DNA from: an uncultured Polaribacter sp.
GTDB lineage: Bacteria; Bacteroidota; Bacteroidia; Flavobacteriales; Flavobacteriaceae
Assembly: GCF_947497125.1 (NCBI RefSeq)
Contig: NZ_CANMFI010000009.1
Location: forward strand, 1 to 36,307
Direction: 5' to 3'
DNA length: 36,307 nucleotides
Below, piece by piece: positions 1 to 8,085 of the stretch (positions are counted from its first letter, which is position 1; the number at the start of each line of letters is the position of its first letter). Position numbers and translations under genes: made by a program. The notes below the pieces were generated by a model. That model did no database searches. It had not been told where the DNA came from and worked only from the letters and a program-made list of their open reading frames with translations.

Positions 1-1
1 T

Positions 2-3000
2 ATTAGTTCAAATAACACAAATACAATAGCAGATTTAGCAACCACCCCAACTGATGGATATGAAGCCAAATGGTATGTTTCTGCAAGTTCAGATAAGGTT
101 TTAGATGATGAGCAAGAAGTTACTTCAGGCACTTATTTTGTAGAGCAGCATCTTATTAATAACAATACTTCGCCAGATGTTAGTACTTTTTTAACAGAAG
201 AAGTATTAGGTTCTTTCTTAGAGGATGAACCATATTTTTTAGATGCAATAGCTTTAGATGCCTCAGGTGTTTTGTATATAGCAGTTTATCTTGATAATAC
301 CGACGAAGAAATTATTTTAAAGATGACACCAGATCAACAAATTTCTTATTTGGTAGGCAATGGGAATGGTGTTTTTTTAGATCCTAATGGTTCACAAGCC
401 GATGTGCCTTTTTCTTATATTAGCGATATGGTATTTGACTCTAATGGAAATCTTTTTGTGTTGGATTCGTATTCAAGTATGATATTTAAAATTTCACCTA
501 ACGGAACAGTTACTCCTTTTGCAGGAAGTGGAGAAAATAGAGACGATGATGGTTTAGGATTTGATGCAAGTTTTAATTACCCTGTTTCTATGGAAATAGA
601 TACTTTGGATAATTTATATGTTTATGATAGAGAAAATCCAAAATTACGAAAAATAACATCTGACGGTCTTGTAAGTACTTTACTAAGAGATGTTGATAGT
701 AATGGTGCATTTGTAAGAGACGCAGAAGGTGCTTTTTATTTTGAAATGGATGGTTCAACTATTTACAAATTCACTGCTACTGGTGAAGTAGTGTTAATTG
801 CGGGAGTTATTGATGACGGTAATGATAATAATGACAATACACTTGATGGTATTGGAGCTGAAGCACGTTTTGGAGATATAATTGATCTTATTTTAGACGG
901 GCAAGGGAATCTTTTAGTAGTAGATGAAGACAATTTAAATATTCGAAAAATAAACCTTACAACTAAACAAGTAACAACTATAGCAGGTAGTGGAGATTCT
1001 CAACTTATAGATGGTGAAGGAACCAATGCTAGTTTTTTATTTCCATTTAATATTGCTAAAAATCCTCAAGGCAATTATTATATTTTAGATGATAATACTA
1101 TTCGTTTAATGAAAGTTAAAAGTAGCTCTAATCGAGTTGCTGTTGATGTAATAACGGCTACGCCAACTCCAGAAGGTTTAACAACTCAAATTTATGCAGG
1201 AACACAAACCTTAGAAGCTTTAACTGTAACAGGCACCTCTATAAAATGGTACAACACGGCTGTAGAGGGTGATGTGTTGTCTATGAGTACAGTATTAGAA
1301 GACGGAGTTACGTATTACGCGAGTCAAGAAGTTGATGGTTTAGAAAGTGTTGTAAGATTGCCTGTTAGAGTGCAAAGAATTAGTGATGCCATTCAAAAAA
1401 TGGATGTTTCAAAAGGAACAATTGTTCAAAATTTACAAGCAAATATTAGTCGTGGGTACAATGTACAGTGGTTCGAAAATGAGACGAGTATCAATCCTTT
1501 AGATAATTCAGTTTTAATTACAAACGGAGCTTCTTATGCAGTTTCACAATATATATCAGCGTACACCTCAATTACCTATGCAGGTAGTGAAAATGTTGGT
1601 AATGCAGATGGTTTTAATGAAAATGCTACTTTTGATGCACCTAAAGATATGGTTTTTGATGCTTATGGGAACCTATTTGTTGTAGATACGGGCAACCATC
1701 TTATACGTAAAATTTCTACTACCGGAGCGGTTACTACTTTTGCGGGTACAGGAAGAGAAGGTGCTGATAATGGAAACGGAATTGCGGCAAGTTTTAACAG
1801 ACCATGGGGGCTAGTTATAGATTCTTTCGGAAATCTATTTGTAGCAGATTCAGGTAATTATTTAATACGTAAAATTACACCAGAAGGAGAGGTAACTACT
1901 TTTGCAGGAGATGGAGAATCTGCAAATATAGATGGTACAGGCACTAGCGCATCTTTTACTTCAATTGAAGGTATGGCTATAGATCTTGAAGACAATATCT
2001 ATACAAGTGACTCAGACTATAAAATTCGTAAAATTACCCCAGAGGCTGTTGTAACTACGTTTACAGGTTCTTCTGTTGAAGGCGGAAATACAGACGGAGC
2101 AGCAAATGTTTCTAGATTTAATAGTCCAAAAGGACTTGTACTTGATGCTCAAGGCAATTTATTTGTAGCAGATGCTGCAAATCATTCTATACGTAAAATT
2201 ACTTCAGACGGAACAGTATCAACACTTGCCGGAAACGGAGAAATAGGTAATGATGACGGTTTGGGTTCTTTAGCGAGCTTTAACAATCCAACAGGTTTGG
2301 CTATAGATGCTGACAATAATTTATATGTGACAGATACCGATAACAGACTAATTCGTAAAATAACACCAGAAGGCCTTGTTACTACAATTGTTGGCAATGG
2401 AAACGATGAAGGTGAAAATGGTGTTGGTTTGAGTGCAAGTTTAAGGCATCCTTCAGAAATTGTATTTGATGGTTTTGGTAGTTTGTATGTTACAGATGAA
2501 GATCAGATACTTAAAATTAATATCAACGAAGAAACCTCTAACAAGGTAAATGTTATAGTAGAATTTGATGCTCCAAGACCAAACGGTTTAGGATTGCAGA
2601 TTTATGCAGGCACAAAAACTTTGAACGATTTAACACTAACGGCAACTGCTGTAAAATGGTATGCAAGTGCTACGTCTAGCAGTCTTTTAGATGCAACTAG
2701 AAACTTAGTAGATGGAGCAACATATTATGCAACTCAAACATTAAACACCATTGAGAGTAGTAGTCGTTTGGCAGTTTCAGTTAAAAAAATTAGTGAAGCT
2801 ACTCAAACCCTAGGTTTGTCATCAGAAGCTACAGTAGCCAATTTAGCAGCAACGCCAAGTGCAGGTTATGAGGCAAAATGGTATGCAGATATAAACTCGC
2901 AAGAGGCTTTATTGTCTTCTGCCTTAATTAATACAGCAACGTATTATGTAGCACAAGAAGCAATTAATCCTTTACCGTATCCGAACATTAGTACTTTTAA

Positions 3001-4960
3001 CATTCAAAACGCAGAAGAGCTTTTTGGTTCAGATACCTTTTTAGCAAAAGTAATTACAGTAGATACAGATGGGTTTTTATATGTAGGTGGCCAGCTTTTA
3101 GGTGCAGATGAATTTGTAGTTCTAAAAATTTCGCCAAGCGGTATTGGTAGCTATATAGTTGGTGCAGGTGCAGGTACTTTTGTTGATGAAAATGGAAATC
3201 CAACTTCAGAAAACATAAGCATCGTGTTAGGGATGGTTATAGACAATGACGGTAATCTTTTTCTAGCAGAAAGTGGCGCAAATAGAATACTTAAAATCAC
3301 ACCACAAGGTATTGTTAGTGTTTTTGCAGGAAGTGGAAATAATGGTAGAGATGATGGAAATGGTTTAACAGCTAGTTTTGATTATCCTACTGAGGTTTCG
3401 ATAGATAGCTTTAACAATCTATATGTGTTAGATTTTAATCAAGAGTTGTTACGTAAAATAACCCCACAAAGAGAGGTTACTACGCTTTTTCAATCATCAA
3501 TTCCGTTAATTCCAGCAGAAGCAGCAATTGTTGTAGATGCTGATGGGTTTATTTATTTAGATATTGATGGTAGTGCTATTTACAAGATATCGCCACAAGG
3601 GATATTTGAAGTAATCGCTGGAAATTTCTCAATTACAAGTGCTGTTGACGGAGTTGGTGAAAATGCAGGGTTTAAAAAAATAAAAAATATTTCTTTTGAT
3701 GCTGCTGGTAATCTATTAGTAGTAGATGATACTAAAATAAGAAAAGTAGATTTATCAACAAATACAGTTACTACAATAGCAGGAAATGAAAATGCAGTTG
3801 TTACAGATGGTAACGGTCTTTTAGCAAGCTTAGAAGCACCTACAAAAATCTCAAAAAATACTTTTGGGAACCACTATTTGATAGACAATGGTATTGTAAG
3901 AAGAGTATCTTATAAAAATACTTCTAACCGAGTAGCAGTTTCTATTCAAGTAAAAGAAACGCCTACACTAAGTTTTTCTGCAATAGCTAAAACCTTTGGA
4001 GATGCAGATTTTAATCTAGCTGCAACAACCAATTCTAGTTCAAACATAGCATATAGTATTGTAGACGGAGGTTCTGGGGAAATAACCTTAACAGGTAATA
4101 CGGTTTCAATTGTAAAAGCAGGAACAGTTATTTTAAAAGCAAGTGTTGTAGAAGATGCAAATTATAAAGCTGCAGAAACTACCACTGTTTTAACAATTAA
4201 CAAAGCAACCCCAAGCATCACTTTTGAAGATATCTCTACAACATTTGGAGCAGCCGATTTTGATTTGTCCGCAAGTAGTACATCAACAGGAACAATTACA
4301 TACAGTATTGTCGCTGGAGGAACGGGAGAAGTTAGTTTAACTGGTAATACGGTATCAATTGTAAAAGCAGGAACGGTTCGTGTCAAAGCCGTTGTAGCAG
4401 CAGACGAAAACTATGAGACTGCAGAAAAAGAGGTTGTTTTAACAATTGCAAAGGCAAATCAAACAATTACATTCAATTCATTCACAGTTCCTACAGATTC
4501 TCAAACTTTTAATTTAGAGGCAACTGCTAGTTCTGGTTTGTCAGTTAGTTTTAGTAGTTCAGATACCGATGTGGTAACTATTAATGCTAATACAGTAACT
4601 ATTGTTGGTGTTGGAACGGCAACTATTAGTGCAATACAACCAGGGAATGAAAATTATAATCCTGCAGAAATTGAATCGCAAACGATAACAATAACAACAC
4701 TTAGTACAACTAGTGAATTATTAGATTTAGAGCTTGTCTTGTATCCAAATCCGGCAACTAATGTTGTAAGCATAAAAACTGAGAGTAGCCTTAATTTAAA
4801 GGTTGTTATTTATGATATAAACGGACGAACGCTGAAAGAGATTGATGGTTATACTTCTAATCAGCTTATAGATATAGCAGATTTAAGTAGTGGAACCTAC
4901 TTGATAAAAGTAATCAGTTCTAAAGGAGGAAAAATGATGAAACGATTGATTAAGCTATAA
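2..4960 (+). CDS. Large secreted NHL-repeat / Ig-like protein with T9SS sorting domain (5'-partial)
   Basis: The reading frame is open from base 2, so the gene starts outside the window; the apparent TTG start at 272 is internal. The visible 1652 residues contain three beta-propeller regions made of NHL-type repeats (roughly 170-1120, 1560-2530 and 2990-3920), recognisable by recurring GNLFVAD / IRKITPEG / TTFAG patterns. Pairs of Ig-like modules with WY...G.TYY..Q patterns lie between them. Two MBG-like Ig repeats and a third related module (about 3959-4700) follow. The end (about 4720-4957) is a type A T9SS C-terminal sorting domain: LYPNPATN, then YDINGR, then LSSGTYLIKV and a basic tail. 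By family knowledge such proteins cross the outer membrane through T9SS and are released or surface-attached; adhesion or glycan binding is only an inference. A strong terminator follows immediately. Confidence 0.88.
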   Translation: MSSNNTNTIADLATTPTDGYEAKWYVSASSDKVLDDEQEVTSGTYFVEQHLINNNTSPDVSTFLTEEVLGSFLEDEPYFLDAIALDASGVLYIAVYLDNTDEEIILKMTPDQQISYLVGNGNGVFLDPNGSQADVPFSYISDMVFDSNGNLFVLDSYSSMIFKISPNGTVTPFAGSGENRDDDGLGFDASFNYPVSMEIDTLDNLYVYDRENPKLRKITSDGLVSTLLRDVDSNGAFVRDAEGAFYFEMDGSTIYKFTATGEVVLIAGVIDDGNDNNDNTLDGIGAEARFGDIIDLILDGQGNLLVVDEDNLNIRKINLTTKQVTTIAGSGDSQLIDGEGTNASFLFPFNIAKNPQGNYYILDDNTIRLMKVKSSSNRVAVDVITATPTPEGLTTQIYAGTQTLEALTVTGTSIKWYNTAVEGDVLSMSTVLEDGVTYYASQEVDGLESVVRLPVRVQRISDAIQKMDVSKGTIVQNLQANISRGYNVQWFENETSINPLDNSVLITNGASYAVSQYISAYTSITYAGSENVGNADGFNENATFDAPKDMVFDAYGNLFVVDTGNHLIRKISTTGAVTTFAGTGREGADNGNGIAASFNRPWGLVIDSFGNLFVADSGNYLIRKITPEGEVTTFAGDGESANIDGTGTSASFTSIEGMAIDLEDNIYTSDSDYKIRKITPEAVVTTFTGSSVEGGNTDGAANVSRFNSPKGLVLDAQGNLFVADAANHSIRKITSDGTVSTLAGNGEIGNDDGLGSLASFNNPTGLAIDADNNLYVTDTDNRLIRKITPEGLVTTIVGNGNDEGENGVGLSASLRHPSEIVFDGFGSLYVTDEDQILKININEETSNKVNVIVEFDAPRPNGLGLQIYAGTKTLNDLTLTATAVKWYASATSSSLLDATRNLVDGATYYATQTLNTIESSSRLAVSVKKISEATQTLGLSSEATVANLAATPSAGYEAKWYADINSQEALLSSALINTATYYVAQEAINPLPYPNISTFNIQNAEELFGSDTFLAKVITVDTDGFLYVGGQLLGADEFVVLKISPSGIGSYIVGAGAGTFVDENGNPTSENISIVLGMVIDNDGNLFLAESGANRILKITPQGIVSVFAGSGNNGRDDGNGLTASFDYPTEVSIDSFNNLYVLDFNQELLRKITPQREVTTLFQSSIPLIPAEAAIVVDADGFIYLDIDGSAIYKISPQGIFEVIAGNFSITSAVDGVGENAGFKKIKNISFDAAGNLLVVDDTKIRKVDLSTNTVTTIAGNENAVVTDGNGLLASLEAPTKISKNTFGNHYLIDNGIVRRVSYKNTSNRVAVSIQVKETPTLSFSAIAKTFGDADFNLAATTNSSSNIAYSIVDGGSGEITLTGNTVSIVKAGTVILKASVVEDANYKAAETTTVLTINKATPSITFEDISTTFGAADFDLSASSTSTGTITYSIVAGGTGEVSLTGNTVSIVKAGTVRVKAVVAADENYETAEKEVVLTIAKANQTITFNSFTVPTDSQTFNLEATASSGLSVSFSSSDTDVVTINANTVTIVGVGTATISAIQPGNENYNPAEIESQTITITTLSTTSELLDLELVLYPNPATNVVSIKTESSLNLKVVIYDINGRTLKEIDGYTSNQLIDIADLSSGTYLIKVISSKGGKMMKRLIKL
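1127..3922 (+). repeat. Two long-period super-modules (Ig-like pair + NHL propeller)
   Basis: Within the large secreted protein the junction sequence SN(R/K)V begins at 1127, 2537 and 3923. This gives two consecutive units of 1410 and 1386 bp, each made of an Ig-like pair followed by an NHL propeller. The sequence before 1127 resembles the end of a further unit that starts outside the window. Units are diverged at DNA level but keep domain order, which indicates old intragenic duplication. Confidence 0.75.
3959..4456 (+). repeat. Two 249-bp tandem MBG-like Ig repeats
   Basis: Two in-frame 83-residue units start at 3959 and 4208 with TP(T/S)(L/I)(S/T)F and share a nearly identical core encoding GNTVSIVKAGTV (4094-4125 against 4343-4374, one visible base difference). 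The near identity of this core suggests more recent duplication or gene conversion than in the large super-modules. Confidence 0.75.
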
Positions 4961-4962
4961 TT

Positions 4963-4997
4963 AAAAAAAAGAGGATTTAACAATCCTCTTTTTTTAT
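4963..4997 (+). terminator. Rho-independent terminator of the NHL protein gene
   Basis: An A-run leads into the stem GAGGATT (4971-4977), loop TAAC, and AATCCTC (4982-4988), followed by a long T-run. It starts 3 bases after the stop codon. Confidence 0.88.
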
Positions 4998-5016
4998 TTT
5001 TTTATTTAAATTTAAC

Positions 5017-5046
5017 TTGTAAAAGTTAAAAAGTATTGTATATTTG
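5017..5046 (+). promoter_or_regulatory. Bacteroidota-type promoter of the initiator tRNA
   Basis: TTG at 5017-5019 and TATATTTG at 5039-5046 with 19 bases between them fit the Bacteroidota housekeeping sigma consensus TTG-N(about 20)-TAnnTTTG. Transcription would start near 5052, leaving a leader of about 65 bases before the tRNA, which includes a small GCACA/TGTGC hairpin around 5061-5080. Confidence 0.7.
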
Positions 5047-5116
5047 CAATCCAATTATTTGGGCACAGTTATGATGTGCAAGTTAAAAGCTAAATTGAAG
5101 CAATTGGAGATTACAA

Positions 5117-5192
<76 letters not shown>

Positions 5193-5193
5193 C

Positions 5194-5227
5194 AAGAGTA
5201 ATCAGAAATGGTTACTCTTTTTTTTTG
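5194..5227 (+). terminator. Element-borne terminator behind the intact tRNA
   Basis: AAGAGTAA (5194-5201) pairs with TTACTCTT (5212-5219); the stem extends inward by three pairs around a GAAA loop and is followed by a T-run. It lies inside the island, so the element supplies a replacement terminator for the tRNA it interrupts. The original terminator is now at 15847. Confidence 0.82.
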
Positions 5228-5499
5228 CTTTAAACTCAAGTATACAAGGGGTTTAAGAGTGTATTGCTTGTGTGTTAAACAGCATATATTAACTACACTT
5301 TGGTTATTAATTGCCATAGGTTAAGTTTCAAATATACATAAAACTGGCAGTAAAAACCAATATACTGGCAGTAAATTGGCAGTAAAACTGGCAGTAATTT
5401 TTAGTGTTTGATAATTCTTTTAACACCCATAGTATTTTACAATAATATTTTTTACTTTGGTACCTCATCTTTTACAGACAGATATACAACCAAAAAGCA
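5228..5499. other. Left-end non-coding region of the island
   Basis: No credible gene is seen here. The stretch contains the four arm-type repeats at 5344-5397. A near-consensus -7 element (TTACTTTG, 5452-5459) lies 40 bases before hsdM and may be the hsd operon promoter, although no TTG is found at the expected -33 distance. Confidence 0.5.
5344..5397 (+). repeat. Four direct repeats of (C/T)TGGCAGTAA, probable integrase arm sites (left)
   Basis: CTGGCAGTAA occurs at 5344-5353, 5365-5374 and 5388-5397, and TTGGCAGTAA at 5376-5385. Start-to-start spacings are 21, 11 and 12 bases, about two, one and one helical turns. The same word occurs twice at the other end of the island beside the integrase gene, which fits arm-type binding sites for the integrase N-terminal domain. 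The role is inferred; the repeats are directly visible. Confidence 0.72.
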
Positions 5500-6975
5500 A
5501 TGATCACAGGAGAATTAAAAAGTCAAGTAGATAAAATATGGGAAGCCTTTTGGACAGGTGGAATCTCTAACCCGCTAAGTGTCATAGAACAATTTACCTA
5601 TCTGCTTTTTATAAGACGGCTAGATGAACGCCAACTTTTAGAAGAAAAAAAAGCCAATACTGTTGGTATACCTATACAAAACAGCATATTTACCACAGCC
5701 CAAAAAGAGCTACGTTGGAGTTCTTTTAAAAATAAAGATCCAGAGTCTATGTTTGAGGTGTTTACAAAACCTAGCATAGATGGTATGACGGTTTTTGATC
5801 ATATGAAACAAGTGGGAGACTCTGCAGGTGTTTTTGCAGAGTTTATGAGCAAAGCCACTTTTATTATTTCTACACCAAGGCTATTAGACCAAGTGGTGCA
5901 GTTAATTGATAAAATAGACATGAAAGATAGAGATACCAAAGGAGATCTCTATGAATACATGCTCTCTAAAATTGCCTCAGCAGGAACCAACGGGCAGTTT
6001 AGAACCCCAAGACACATTATTAAAATGATGGTAGACATGACACAACCTAAAAAGGATGATGTTATTTGTGATCCTTCTTCTGGTACCGCAGGTTTTTTAG
6101 TAGCCGCAGGAGAATATTTTAGAGACAATCACCAAGAGTTGTTTTTAGATAAGTCATTTAGAGACCATTTTAACAATGAAATGTTTAATGGTGTAGAAAT
6201 AGATGACACCATGATACGTATTGGAGCTATGAACTTACAGCTGCATGGAATAGAAAACCCAAATTTGATTAAAAATGATGCGCTAAGTGAAAGTGCAGCA
6301 GCCATAAGAAACCAATACTCACTCATATTAGCAAACCCACCCTTTAAAGGGAGTTTAGACTATGATGGGGTAGAAAACTCTATTTTAAAAGTAGTAAAAT
6401 CTAAGAAGACAGAACTACTTTTTTTAGGGTTGATGTTACGCATGCTAAAAACAGGTGGTAGAGCAGCCGTAATTGTACCAGATGGCGTATTGTTTGGTAG
6501 TTCTAATGCACACAAACAAATACGCAAAGAACTCATAGAAAAACACAAGCTAGATGCCGTAGTATCTATGCCAAGTGGGGTGTTTAAACCCTATGCTGGG
6601 GTAAGTACAGCCGTATTATTTTTTACCAAAACAGGCACAGGTGGTACAGATACCGTTTGGTTTTATGACATGACCGCAGACGGGTACAGTTTAGATGACA
6701 AACGCAATGAAATTAAAGACAATGACATACCAGATCTTTTAAAGAGATACCACAACCTAGCAGCAGAAACCAACAGATCCAGAACAGACAAGAGTTTCTT
6801 GGTGCCTTTTGATGAAATTAAAGACAATGATTGGGACTTCTCTATAAACAGATACAAGGAAATTATCTATGAAGAAATTGAATATGCTGCTCCTTCTGAC
6901 ATTATTGGTGAAATTGAAGTTCTAGATCAAGAAAGAAACCAAGCTTTAGCAGCTTTAAAAAAGATGTTGGGATGA
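5500..6975 (+). CDS. hsdM: Type I restriction-modification DNA methyltransferase subunit HsdM
   Basis: 491 residues, a normal size for HsdM. The N-terminal helical HsdM_N domain (about 5-130, with the FTYLLFIRRLDE pattern) precedes the N6-adenine methyltransferase domain. The SAM-binding motif appears as CDPSSGTAGFL (about residue 190) and the catalytic motif as NPPF (about residue 279), which defines adenine-N6 methylation. The protein works as HsdM2-HsdS to methylate the bipartite target and with HsdR to cut unmodified DNA. The ATG at 5500 begins right at the conserved N-terminus. The stop overlaps the hsdS start by 4 bases (ATGA), implying coupled translation. Confidence 0.95.
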   Translation: MITGELKSQVDKIWEAFWTGGISNPLSVIEQFTYLLFIRRLDERQLLEEKKANTVGIPIQNSIFTTAQKELRWSSFKNKDPESMFEVFTKPSIDGMTVFDHMKQVGDSAGVFAEFMSKATFIISTPRLLDQVVQLIDKIDMKDRDTKGDLYEYMLSKIASAGTNGQFRTPRHIIKMMVDMTQPKKDDVICDPSSGTAGFLVAAGEYFRDNHQELFLDKSFRDHFNNEMFNGVEIDDTMIRIGAMNLQLHGIENPNLIKNDALSESAAAIRNQYSLILANPPFKGSLDYDGVENSILKVVKSKKTELLFLGLMLRMLKTGGRAAVIVPDGVLFGSSNAHKQIRKELIEKHKLDAVVSMPSGVFKPYAGVSTAVLFFTKTGTGGTDTVWFYDMTADGYSLDDKRNEIKDNDIPDLLKRYHNLAAETNRSRTDKSFLVPFDEIKDNDWDFSINRYKEIIYEEIEYAAPSDIIGEIEVLDQERNQALAALKKMLG

Positions 6976-8084
6976 ATCAAGTAAGTTTCAAAAATCTATT
7001 TGACTTTCAAAAAAAGTCTAAAATTAAAGCTGGTGATGGTCTTCTTTTAGGGGAAGGAAATTATCCTTTTTATACTTCTAGTAGTATCTTGAAAAAATCA
7101 ATTAATGAATTCCTTTTTGATGGTAATAGTTTGATTTTTGGGACAGGTGGTCAGGCAAGTATTCATTTCTGTGATGATAAATTTGCAGTATCTACAGATT
7201 GTTTTGTCACGCAACCTAAAAATAGAGATAAATTATTTTTAAAATACGTGTATTATTATTTAAGTGGTAATATTCATATTTTAGAAAATGGTTTTAAAGG
7301 TGCTGGATTAAAACATATTTCTAAAGTTTACATTTCTGATATTACAATCCCCCTACCACCCCTAGACCAACAAAAAAAGATAGCTGCTATTTTAGATGCA
7401 GCAGATGCCTACAGGCAAAAAACAAAAGCACTCATTGAAAAGTATGATGCCCTTACCCAAAGTTTGTTTCTGGATATGTTTGGGGATCCTGTGAGTAATT
7501 CAAAAAAATTACCAAAAATAAAACTTGGTGAATTAGGTAAATGGCAAAGTGGTGGCACACCATCTAGAAGTAATTCAGCTTATTATGATGGAGAAATACC
7601 TTGGTTATCTTCAGGTGAACTAAATCAAATGTATATCTCTGATAGTAAAGAGCATATAACAGAACAAGCAATTAAAGAGTCTAATACAAAACTCATAGCT
7701 AAAGGAAGTATTCTTTTAGGAATGTATGATACTGCTGCTCTCAAGTCAGCAATAAATACTGAAGTTTTAAGCTGTAATCAAGCTATTGCCTATTGTAAAT
7801 TAGATGACAGATTAGTAAATACATCTTTTGTTTATAATATCATCCAAATAGGAAAAGAACATTATAGACGTCTTCAGAGAGGTGTTAGGCAGAAAAACTT
7901 GAATTTGTCAATGGTAAAAGGAATAGAGATTCTATTTCCACCATTAAACCTCCAAAACCAATTTGCAGACAGCGTACAAGCTATAGAAACACAAAAAGCA
8001 CAAGCAAAGGCTAGTTTAGCAGGGGCAGAAGATTTGTTTAACAGCCTTTTACAAAGGGCATTTAAAGGGGAGTTAACTTATTAG
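6972..8084 (+). CDS. hsdS: Type I restriction-modification specificity subunit HsdS
   Basis: 370 residues with two target-recognition domains: TRD1 (about 1-125) and TRD2 (about 180-335, starting KIKLGELGKWQSGGTPSR). Each is followed by a conserved helical spacer: PLPPLDQQKKIAAILDAAD (about 128-180) and FPPLNLQNQFADSVQAIE running to RAFKGEL at the C-terminus. Each TRD reads one half of a bipartite DNA target and the helices set the spacing. TRD1 starts almost at residue 1. The gene overlaps hsdM by 4 bases and ends 1 base before the next start, so it is central in the operon. The target sequence cannot be predicted from reading alone. Confidence 0.93.
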   Translation: MNQVSFKNLFDFQKKSKIKAGDGLLLGEGNYPFYTSSSILKKSINEFLFDGNSLIFGTGGQASIHFCDDKFAVSTDCFVTQPKNRDKLFLKYVYYYLSGNIHILENGFKGAGLKHISKVYISDITIPLPPLDQQKKIAAILDAADAYRQKTKALIEKYDALTQSLFLDMFGDPVSNSKKLPKIKLGELGKWQSGGTPSRSNSAYYDGEIPWLSSGELNQMYISDSKEHITEQAIKESNTKLIAKGSILLGMYDTAALKSAINTEVLSCNQAIAYCKLDDRLVNTSFVYNIIQIGKEHYRRLQRGVRQKNLNLSMVKGIEILFPPLNLQNQFADSVQAIETQKAQAKASLAGAEDLFNSLLQRAFKGELTY

Positions 8085-8085
8085 T

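Noticed and set aside
5344..5397. Possible CRISPR array or plasmid-type replication iterons
   Set aside because: Repeats are only 10 bases with spacers of 1-11 bases, no cas or rep genes are present, and the same word recurs at the integrase end, which fits arm sites better.
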